Assembly (NCBI GenBank): GCA_047617105.1
Contig: JBLGCB010000005.1
Span: forward strand, 1 to 57,476
Length of the DNA stretch: 57,476 nt
Reading direction: 5' to 3'
Source of the DNA: JABSOG01 sp047617105
GTDB taxonomy: Bacteria; Pseudomonadota; Gammaproteobacteria; Enterobacterales; Alteromonadaceae
Of the stretch, positions 50,695 to 57,476 are shown in pieces. Under the pieces are notes generated by a model that was not told the DNA's origin, did not search any database, and was given only the letters and a program-made list of their open reading frames with translations. Position numbers and translations under genes: made by a program. Within the stretch, counting starts at the first letter, position 1, and every line of letters begins with the position of its first letter.

Positions 50695-52833
50695 ATGACC
50701 AAGTCAACTGAATTTACCATCGGTGAGTGGCTAGTGACAAGCCAAACCAGCGAAATAAGTCGCCACGGCCAAGTTAAAACCTTAGATCCGCGTATCATGG
50801 CGCTGCTTATGTTTTTGGTTGAACATCAGGGCAAGGTGATCAGCCGTAGTGAATTGATTGAACAGGTTTGGCAAAATGTGCTGGTGAACGACAACACCAT
50901 CAATTGGTCTATCGGCCAGTTAAGAAAAGCATTGGATGATCAGCCGAGTCAACCCCGTTATATTCGCACCATCCCGAAAAAAGGCTATCAATTTATCGCC
51001 ACCGTTGAAGCGATCACAATACCAACACCTCCAAAACCCGATGAAGAAACTGTCAGCCAACCACGACGTTATGGCTTAATCGCCACGGTGGTTTTTAGTT
51101 TGTTGGTGGTGGTGGCGGTCTTGGTTGAAACTAAAACACTCTGGCCACCAACGCCACAAACCAATCAATTTAACACCAATTCTATCGCCGTACTGCCTTT
51201 TGTCATCCACAGTACTGACGATAATCTACAATACTTTGCCGATGGTATCGCCGACGGTTTGATTGGCTCATTGGCGCGCAATACTCAGTTGAGTGTCGCG
51301 GCAAGAACTTCTTCGTTTGCTTTCAGACAACAAGATGTGACTACCAGAGAAATCGGCAAGCTGTTGGGTGTCGGCTTAATCCTCGAAGGCACTATTTACC
51401 AAAGTGATCAGCATATTCGGCTGACGGTAGCGCTGATCAGCAGTAAAAATGGTTTCCAACGCTGGCAAAATACCATTGAAGGTAACATTGATAATCCAAA
51501 ACAAATCCAATCGGCACTGTCCAAAGGCATCACTGACTTTTTGGGGTTAAGTCATCAAGACGATATCAGTCGTATTAACGATGAAAATTATGACCGCTAT
51601 TTGCTGGCCACTTTTTTGCTGCACAAAAGAACCAAAAGTTCGCTAACAAAAGCACTTGAATTATTGCATCAAATCAGCCGCGAAACACCGGATTATGCCA
51701 ATGGTTTTGCCGCGCTGGCACAAGCGCATTTACTGGCGATTGAATACGCCAACGCCCCGCTGTTACCCACCATCAACAAGGCCAACCAGGCGGTGAATCA
51801 GGCGCTGGTGCTTGACCCGGCCAATGCCCAAGCTTTTGCCGCACGGGGTTTAATGCTGTTATATCAAGAACGTTTCGAAGACGCCATTGTCGCGCTTAAA
51901 CAGGCCATCACCCTCAATCCCAGCTTATCCAGCGCACAAATGTGGTTAGGGGCCGCTTACAAAATGTTAGGCCAACTGAATGATGCGACTACAGCCTTTA
52001 CACAGGCGGTAAAAATTAATCCCATGCATGGCCCGAGTAACTTTCATTTGGCAGAGGTTTTGTTTCTCAGCGGTCAACTCGATAAAGGCAAAGCACGTTT
52101 TGAACGAGCACTGCAATTAGACGACAATATTGCGCCCTTGTTTTACGCTGCCACCATTCACTTAGTCCAAAACGGTTATCCCCAGCAGGCCCTGCTCACC
52201 GCAGATAAATTACTAAAACGCTTCCCAGACTCTCGTAATGCTTGGTTATGTTTGGCATTTGCCCATCTGAGTGTCAACAAAGGCAAAGCCAAACAAGCGT
52301 TTGAACGGGCGATGTTATTACCACGGGCGAGCACCATGCCACATTATCTTGAACTACTGTTAAGCGCCATTTTTGACCATCCAATTCAGGCAGATGATGT
52401 CACCGCCATCACCGAAGCACCACCGATTGAGTCAGAAGTATTGCACCGTCAAGCTTGGTTAGGGGTGACGTATGCCATTGGTTCACAACCCGACCAGGCG
52501 CAAGTGTTGTTGCAGCCAGTGTTGGCGTCCAAATTGTCCTTATTATTCCCGCCACAGGATTATTTGCTGTTTGCCTCACACCTGTTGGCCATCTATCAAA
52601 CCCGAGAAAGCCAAAGCCAGCAAGAAAAGCAACAGCTTAATCAGCTTGTCGAACAACTGACAGGCAGAATGTCTTATTGGCAAAACCAAGGTTATGATTT
52701 TCCTTATTATGATTTTAACCAACGTGTTATTGAGCTGCTGCTAGCCCCGGAGAAAAACCGGAATTCATCTGCTCTTTCAAGCATGGTTGGCAACTGGCGG
52801 TTGGAGGAGGATCCAGTGGTGGGGTTTTATTGA
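50695..52833 (+). CDS. CadC-like membrane regulator: winged helix, TM, TolB-like and TPR domains
   Basis: A 712-residue one-component transmembrane regulator. The N-terminal OmpR/PhoB-type winged helix (about 1-105) has the recognition region NTINWSIGQLRKAL and the wing RYIRTIPKKGYQF. One membrane helix spans 126-145. The periplasmic part has a TolB-N/adenylate cyclase-associated segment (NSIAVLPF, FADGIADGLIGSLAR, about 160-270) followed by TPR repeats (about 300-580). Such proteins sense a periplasmic signal and activate nearby genes. AAAGGA lies just upstream of the ATG. The divergent serine hydrolase gene is the most likely target. Confidence 0.9.
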   Translation: MTKSTEFTIGEWLVTSQTSEISRHGQVKTLDPRIMALLMFLVEHQGKVISRSELIEQVWQNVLVNDNTINWSIGQLRKALDDQPSQPRYIRTIPKKGYQFIATVEAITIPTPPKPDEETVSQPRRYGLIATVVFSLLVVVAVLVETKTLWPPTPQTNQFNTNSIAVLPFVIHSTDDNLQYFADGIADGLIGSLARNTQLSVAARTSSFAFRQQDVTTREIGKLLGVGLILEGTIYQSDQHIRLTVALISSKNGFQRWQNTIEGNIDNPKQIQSALSKGITDFLGLSHQDDISRINDENYDRYLLATFLLHKRTKSSLTKALELLHQISRETPDYANGFAALAQAHLLAIEYANAPLLPTINKANQAVNQALVLDPANAQAFAARGLMLLYQERFEDAIVALKQAITLNPSLSSAQMWLGAAYKMLGQLNDATTAFTQAVKINPMHGPSNFHLAEVLFLSGQLDKGKARFERALQLDDNIAPLFYAATIHLVQNGYPQQALLTADKLLKRFPDSRNAWLCLAFAHLSVNKGKAKQAFERAMLLPRASTMPHYLELLLSAIFDHPIQADDVTAITEAPPIESEVLHRQAWLGVTYAIGSQPDQAQVLLQPVLASKLSLLFPPQDYLLFASHLLAIYQTRESQSQQEKQQLNQLVEQLTGRMSYWQNQGYDFPYYDFNQRVIELLLAPEKNRNSSALSSMVGNWRLEEDPVVGFY

Positions 52834-53346
52834 GACGGCGAGTGGTTAGGTCCTTGACAAGGTAATCATCAACGATCCGTTTGAAAGAACAAAGACGTCA
52901 TCCTTATTTAATTAACTTGTCTGTTATATGTTAAAAATGGCATCATCAATGGCGTTGTATGCAGATAAAATTATAGGGCAATCATAAATTATCGCGTTTT
53001 CAGGTGCACGTAATTGACGAGTTTGTAAAATGCCGACATTAACCAAGCCATTGATAGCAACGCTAACTTGTGCAGTATCCCCATCAAACAGGGTTAACAA
53101 GCCACTGTGGCAAACAATCGGTTGCGACCAAATATGGTTAAGCAACTTAACCGAAGCAGCACTGAGTATTTGCAACCCGACTATACGGCTAACTTGTTTT
53201 TTACTGGCCGTCAGGATATCGACAATGGCCACTTGCAGCTTATTGCCCCACGCTATGGCCAGATGCCAAAACTCACTAAAAACCTAAAAATCTAAAACAG
53301 CATCACCATTTGACGATGATGCAGTAACACACCAAGTCTTGCTCAG
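52834..53346. other. Gene-poor region with two weak overlapping ORFs
   Basis: About 510 bases between the regulator and the ankyrin-like gene. A minus ORF of 102 codons starting with GTG (52924-53232) and a plus ORF of 62 codons (53107-53295) share codon boundaries on opposite strands, so at most one is likely to be real. The plus frame ends in protein-like text (LFFTGRQDIDNGHLQLIAP) and may be a gene remnant. No family was recognised for either. A weak hairpin lies near 53300-53322. Confidence 0.3.
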
Positions 53347-55392
53347 TCAGAGTTTCAACTGTGGAAATTGGCTGGTCAACCGACTGTATCCTTCAAGATC
53401 ACGCACTTTCAATTCATCAACAATCTGTTTGTGACTTAACTCAATATTGGCACCAGCAGAAATCAATAGTGATACATAAGTAAACCCTGTCATTTTGTAA
53501 TCGAACTGCTTAAGGGCTAAATCTAGTGAGTCAAAACCCTGCGCATCAGTATCTATAGGAACACCTTTTACCAGCAAAAACTTAAGCATATCTAGCGCTT
53601 GCCACTGTACGCTTCTGGCTAACGTGGAGTAACCCATTTCCACATAATTCAAATCAAGCCCATAGGGCAACAATTGTCTGGCTAATTCAACATTGTTCTT
53701 TGAAATCAGAGGGGTCATCACACTTTCCAACAGCTTGGTGCCACCATCTAGCAATTGCTCGATGATCACAAAGTCGGTTTCAGAGATAATGGCCGTGTAC
53801 ACTAGAGCAGATCGAACCTCACTCTGCCTGCTCTTCAATGTTGCTAATAATTGAAATACTTCAGGCCATTTACCTTGCTGAGCCAATTGCATTATCTGCC
53901 TGATAATGGCTTTTTGTGAATTGTCCTCAGGTTTCTGTTTCACCTGTTCCTTAACACCTTTCATTAACTCGGTTAATTCCTTACGTCGGTATTGCTCAAT
54001 GGCTTGTTTATTTAGCAGACTTTGCTCGTTACTCAATTCAAATAGCACCCCATCAGGATTATTGTGCAACCTTTGTGCTCGGGCAATCAGGGCCTCGACG
54101 TCTATTTTATTAGGTTTTGAGGGCTGTTTTTTGGGCTCGCTAATTTTGCCCCGCCGTGGAACCCTAACCACAAATTCAGTTAACAATTTCCCCAATTCAC
54201 TAAAACAATGGTGTTTTGGTTCGTTACCCAATTCAAACTTTGTTAATTCGCTTAGGATAGTAGTATGAACTTTATTAACCAACATTTCGGATTGAGCAGT
54301 TTCTTCTGCCGATAATATCGTAGACTGTGTTTGCAACTGCGCTTGGTATAACTCAAAAAGCTCGGGTGGAATAAGCGCTTTTAATCGTGCCACACTAGCT
54401 TTTTTCAACGGTGATAAACCTGCGTCGACTAGGGTTGTAAACAGCTCAGTAGCCGCATCAGGATGAAATTTACTTCCTTGCTCGGCCAGTAAGTCCAACG
54501 CATTCCCATCCAAAGGATCTGGTTGTGAAGGACTCCCCATGTTAAGCCAATACATCGCCAGTTCTGCATTATGCGCAGCAATGGCAGTCAGAACCAGCGA
54601 ACTATTACGATTCTTGTGGCTCAACACTTTAGTTGCTTGCAACCCACTGTCTGAATAAAGCCGCTCAACCGTGGCCGTCTTCAATCCCATTTTTGTTACA
54701 TTGACCAAATCTGAATAAGTGACTTTAATACCGTTATCAACAAGTAGGTTAGCCAAATTGTCGATATCGGTGTTGGCATTTTCCAACAGATAGCTGAGTA
54801 AGAACACAGGTCCTTTTTCCCCTCGATAATAAGTGGTACTTGGCAACTTTGATGAGTTAATCGACGACAATAACTTAGCCAAATCGTTTCCAGCCACGCT
54901 CGACTTTGCCAATATATGTGCCTGTATGCTTGCACGTATAATGTCTGCTTGGTGGTAAGGTGGTCTTTTTCTTATTGCAGGATCATAGCCAGTAAGTATA
55001 TTGCGGCCTACATATAATCCAATACCAGAGTTAACAAAAAATAGGTCTAACACCTGCTCGCTTGCACCCAAATTGAGCTGATTGCTGACAAAAGATTTAA
55101 TCGCGCTCAGCTTATCTATTTTCCAGCTGGCAACTTTATTATTAGGTTTTAGTAAGTTTTTACAGAACAAATCATCACTTTCCCGGGGCGGTGTTTTCGG
55201 TGTTGATTGACCCGTTGTCTGGATGACTTTGAGTGAGATTGGCGGCTGATGATTTTGCGGCTTAACTTGAGTTTCAATGGTTTGGTCGATAGTTTTGATG
55301 GCTTTATCATCGCCATAAAGCCCCCAATAGACTAACACCAACAATACAACACCAGCGATAATCGCTGGTGTGTTAACGTTTCGCATATTCAT
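53347..55392 (-). CDS. Membrane-anchored ankyrin-repeat-like protein
   Basis: A 681-residue protein with one N-terminal membrane anchor (AIIAGVVLLVLVYWGLYG, about 10-27), a Pro/Thr-rich linker, then long alpha-helical repeats. Segments such as TAIAAHNAELAMYWLNMGS, DGNALDLLAEQG, NVELARQLLPYGLDLNYVEMG and LLISAGANIEL follow the ankyrin pattern. A basic, Lys/Pro-rich linker (about 405-425) separates two repeat blocks. It is probably periplasmic and acts in protein-protein contacts. It is followed by a gene-poor gap and preceded, 44 bases away on the same strand, by a small membrane protein gene, so they may share a transcript. Specific function unknown. Confidence 0.7.
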   Translation of the reverse strand: MNMRNVNTPAIIAGVVLLVLVYWGLYGDDKAIKTIDQTIETQVKPQNHQPPISLKVIQTTGQSTPKTPPRESDDLFCKNLLKPNNKVASWKIDKLSAIKSFVSNQLNLGASEQVLDLFFVNSGIGLYVGRNILTGYDPAIRKRPPYHQADIIRASIQAHILAKSSVAGNDLAKLLSSINSSKLPSTTYYRGEKGPVFLLSYLLENANTDIDNLANLLVDNGIKVTYSDLVNVTKMGLKTATVERLYSDSGLQATKVLSHKNRNSSLVLTAIAAHNAELAMYWLNMGSPSQPDPLDGNALDLLAEQGSKFHPDAATELFTTLVDAGLSPLKKASVARLKALIPPELFELYQAQLQTQSTILSAEETAQSEMLVNKVHTTILSELTKFELGNEPKHHCFSELGKLLTEFVVRVPRRGKISEPKKQPSKPNKIDVEALIARAQRLHNNPDGVLFELSNEQSLLNKQAIEQYRRKELTELMKGVKEQVKQKPEDNSQKAIIRQIMQLAQQGKWPEVFQLLATLKSRQSEVRSALVYTAIISETDFVIIEQLLDGGTKLLESVMTPLISKNNVELARQLLPYGLDLNYVEMGYSTLARSVQWQALDMLKFLLVKGVPIDTDAQGFDSLDLALKQFDYKMTGFTYVSLLISAGANIELSHKQIVDELKVRDLEGYSRLTSQFPQLKL

Positions 55393-55436
55393 GGCAATAT
55401 TCCTTGTCTAAATAAGCTGGTTGTTTAGTTTGCAAC

Positions 55437-55898
55437 TTATGTATCGTTCCGTTCACTGAGTTTGAGCTTGAGAGCATCAAACAGCTCTTGATCATACAAC
55501 ATATGGATGATCCGAATATGCTCTCCATTAGTTTCACCAAGTCTGAGTATCGGTTTCTTGAACAAAAAGCTGCCAGATGTGTTTTTCATCAGTATTTGCA
55601 GTTGCGAATAGCTGATTTTTACGCGCTTTTGTTTAAAGTTTACTAATGAAAAAGGGCCTGGGCCGCTGACATATTCTTCATGGAAATTGATATCTCTGTA
55701 ATCGGATTTAGCCTTTTCGTGACCAAAACCGTAAGCAATAAGGGCAAATAACGGCCAGAATTGCTTTAGAGACTCACCATACATTGCATTACCAGTGACC
55801 CCATAGAGGATAACAGGCGCACCGCAAAGCACTGCAAAGATACAGCAAAATTCAAAACCGACCATGCGATTCTTTATTGGCTTGAAATGCAACATCAT
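55437..55898 (-). CDS. Small membrane protein, unknown function
   Basis: About 153 residues with two adjacent hydrophobic segments (FEFCCIFAVLCGAPVILYGV and FWPLFALIAYGFG) and then a soluble C-terminal domain of about 90 residues ending EALKLKLSERNDT-like charged text. This layout resembles bacterial PH-like or DUF membrane proteins, but no family is assigned. The open frame extends to a GTG at 55931, but the ATG at 55898 follows AGAGA at good spacing and is preferred. It lies 44 bases upstream of the ankyrin-like gene on the same strand. Confidence 0.6.
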   Translation of the reverse strand: MMLHFKPIKNRMVGFEFCCIFAVLCGAPVILYGVTGNAMYGESLKQFWPLFALIAYGFGHEKAKSDYRDINFHEEYVSGPGPFSLVNFKQKRVKISYSQLQILMKNTSGSFLFKKPILRLGETNGEHIRIIHMLYDQELFDALKLKLSERNDT

Positions 55899-55979
55899 AT
55901 TTTTCTCTAACGTGAAACGTTTTTGACACACAAGCGGCTCCCGATTTGATCAGAAGCCATTAAGATTTACATCGAATAG

Positions 55980-56549
55980 CTAGGGGTTGTCCACTGTGCA
56001 CAGGTAAGAATCTTCGGCAAGTTCCTCGTCACAATCACCTTTGGCATCGGTATGTGCAGCAGAAGCGGCAACGCCACACAAGCCGCCAAAATACGGTCCT
56101 AATTCAATTAGTAATGTAGCGCAACCTACCATAGACAAGCCATAAAGCACATCGGCAATGGTATAGCAGTCACCCTTATCTTCGAGTGCTCCCATTTTGC
56201 ATTCTTCAAGTGGTGGTAATGTTGGCGGAGTCTCCGGGTCTGTTGAACCACCTGAACCACCACCTGAGCCACTACTACCATCGCCTGAACCGCTACCAGT
56301 ACCGCCAGTCGTGCCACCTGGATATATGGAACCCGTTTCTTCCCACCAATTTGGAGGGTTCTCTCCGAAAATATCTTCACATGGTTCAGTCCCTTGGTAG
56401 GTGTCACAAGTTGCATAAGCTTGATTTAGTCCCCAACCCCACCCTTCTCTAAGCGCAGAAGAAGCCACGTTAAAGTCGCCATCATCTTCATAATAACCGC
56501 TACCACCAGTAGGCGGTGTAACCTGCCCCATCATCAAAGCAACAACCAA
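55980..56549 (-). CDS. Exported Gly/Ser-rich Cys-containing protein with disrupted start
   Basis: About 189 residues. A hydrophobic N-terminus (KAALVVALMMGQ) is followed by an acidic, aromatic region, a Gly/Ser/Thr-rich linker (GGTTGGTGSGSGDGSSGSGG), a Pro-rich step, and a C-terminal Cys-rich domain (CKMGALEDKGDC, SMVGCATLL, GGLCGV, GDCDEEL, SYLC). The natural start appears to be the GTG at 56580 with AGGA upstream, but the run of five A after it puts the frame off by one. Four A would give a perfect Sec signal peptide, MKIGNLTKAALVVALMM. As the sequence stands, translation would have to begin at the TTG at 56549 or the ATGs just after it. Function unknown. Confidence 0.55.
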   Translation of the reverse strand: MVVALMMGQVTPPTGGSGYYEDDGDFNVASSALREGWGWGLNQAYATCDTYQGTEPCEDIFGENPPNWWEETGSIYPGGTTGGTGSGSGDGSSGSGGGSGGSTDPETPPTLPPLEECKMGALEDKGDCYTIADVLYGLSMVGCATLLIELGPYFGGLCGVAASAAHTDAKGDCDEELAEDSYLCTVDNP

Positions 56550-56743
56550 TGCCGCTTTTGTTAAATTACCTATTTTTCACTTTTTATCCTAGTATCAATG
56601 AGAATTTTATCGACAGTTCTTTCGTTCATTCGAATACCGTGCTTCCTTGTTTCGTCCATGGCGATTTGAAGCCGAGGATTATACCGAATATTAAATGCCT
56701 GTCAACAATAGGTTTACAGACATTACAAATTAAAATCAATCCG

Positions 56744-57016
56744 TCAAAATTGACACGCCTTACTCGACAAATCGTCGAGTGCACAAGGTTCTTTAAGCAG
56801 CAAAAAATCTTTTTTGTAAATACTGACACTCACACCGCCAGCAAAATCACTGAATTTCCAGTTTTCCATTTCAAATCCAGTCATATCAACAGACGTCCAT
56901 TGAGATGAGGGTTTACCGGCATTAAGTGGATTATCCTTAGGGTGACCATGACAATTAAGGCAAAAACGCTGCATTTTCACTGGCACAAAAGAGAGTGAAA
57001 AAAACAAATAGTCGAA
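56744..57016 (-). pseudogene. Fragment of a CxxCH heme-binding sensor/cytochrome protein (DUF3365-like)
   Basis: The open frame of about 90 codons contains RFCLNCHGHPKDNP, a c-type heme motif (CxxCH), followed by MENWKFSDFAGGVSVSIYKK. These resemble the C-terminal part of DUF3365/Tll0287-like heme sensor domains. The 5' side runs into a stop at 57017 with no signal peptide and no good start. Without export, a c-type heme could not be attached, so this is read as a 5'-truncated remnant. It lies between the Gly-rich protein gene and the Fic gene. Confidence 0.5.
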
Positions 57017-57145
57017 CTTTTACCACGGCGGTCAGAACCTTTTAGTCAATACAGGTGCTTTGATGTTAAGTCTGGGCAAGCCAATAATCAAAGCAAATAA
57101 CCCCATCAACTGACGAAAATACACAGTATACGGACTGCACCAGGT

Positions 57146-57476
57146 TTAATGCCCAGTCAAATCAACCATCGACTGCTTTACAAACTCAGCAAACGGCTTA
57201 ACATTATTGGTCACCGAAGCAGATTCCAGCGCATCAAGGTAGGTTGTTCTGGTTTGATGTTTTATCACCGTCCACGGATAACCGCCAATCACCAATAAAA
57301 AGTTCATTAAAAACCGTGCCGTTCGGCCGTTGCCATCGGGAAATGGATGAATGTATCCGATAAATAAATGGCCAAGAATGGCCTTAACCACAAAATGTGG
57401 TTCACTGGCAATCAGCGCTTTTAATGTGTCCATACAATCCATCAACTGCTCAGATGCTGGCGGCACATGCATCGAT
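57146..57476 (-). CDS. Fic-domain protein, C-terminal part (cut by window edge)
   Basis: The Fic catalytic motif HPFPDGNGRTAR is complete (HPFx[D/E]GNGRxxR), followed by FLMNFLLVIGGYPW. Fic proteins transfer AMP or related groups to target proteins; bacterial ones are often self-regulated or act as toxins. The first visible residues (HVPPASEQLMDCMDTL) correspond to an internal VPPP-type segment of the family, so the gene starts beyond the right end of the window and the Met at 57472 is unlikely to be the start. The inhibitory helix motif, if present, is not in view. Confidence 0.9.
   Translation of the reverse strand, partial: SMHVPPASEQLMDCMDTLKALIASEPHFVVKAILGHLFIGYIHPFPDGNGRTARFLMNFLLVIGGYPWTVIKHQTRTTYLDALESASVTNNVKPFAEFVKQSMVDLTGH

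Noticed and set aside
52924..53295. Confident gene call for either the 102-codon minus ORF or the 62-codon plus ORF
   Set aside because: They overlap on opposite strands in the same codon register, neither has a good start region, and no family was recognised.
56549..56908. A 119-codon plus ORF at the right end
   Set aside because: It runs antisense to the heme-motif fragment and has no plausible start context or homologue.

Overview
The window looks like chromosome from a marine-type gammaproteobacterium (Alteromonadales-like). This is inferred from the gene families, moderate GC, CadC-like regulator, type II toxin-antitoxin genes and secreted lipases and proteases; nothing in the window proves the taxon. 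No rRNA, tRNA, CRISPR array or complete insertion sequence was recognised.

The dominant content is a hybrid lipo-polyketide/peptide biosynthetic locus, all of it on the minus strand. A 2030-residue loader (39115-45207) reads FAAL-ACP-KS-[no AT]-DH-KR-ACP and ends in a docking tail. A single 10151-residue open reading frame (4198-34653, 30.5 kb) reads KS-AT-DH-cMT-KR-ACP / KS-AT-DH-cMT-ER-KR-ACP / KS-AT-DH-KR-ACP / C-A(Ala-like)-PCP / C-VOC-FkbH-PCP / C-A(Tyr-like)-PCP, and finishes with a C-terminal domain resembling cyanobacterial acyl-ACP reductase. By collinearity the inferred product is a fatty acyl chain extended by an enoyl unit, two C-methylated units and one more enoyl unit, then joined to alanine, a glyceryl unit taken from 1,3-bisphosphoglycerate, and a tyrosine-like residue, with possible reductive release. 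There is no thioesterase. Upstream and co-oriented lies a Tat-exported molybdenum hydroxylase pair (IorB/IorA type, 45312-48018). Downstream are an XRE regulator with a clear self-operator and a 3'-truncated TauD-like dioxygenase.

The two synthase genes are separated by about 4.5 kb of unrelated cargo: a Phd/PIN toxin-antitoxin pair, a small membrane protein, a two-gene secreted operon (HEAT-like protein plus metzincin protease), and an SDR gene convergent with the loader. Copies of a ~64-bp palindromic dispersed repeat lie at 34717-34780, 38009-38149 (an inverted pair) and 48106-48165, each just upstream of gene starts.

Left flank (1-3430): an exported alpha/beta hydrolase with a strong terminator, and a patatin-like lipase whose 3' end runs into the truncated dioxygenase. 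Between that dioxygenase and the XRE gene is a helically phased set of five AAAACGYTTAY sites.

Right flank (48287-57476): an orphan HigA, a membrane-anchored beta-lactamase-family hydrolase divergent from a CadC/TolB/TPR regulator, an ankyrin-like membrane protein, a small membrane protein, a Gly/Ser-rich exported protein whose start is disrupted by one extra A, a fragment of a CxxCH heme-sensor protein, and the C-terminal part of a Fic protein cut by the window edge.
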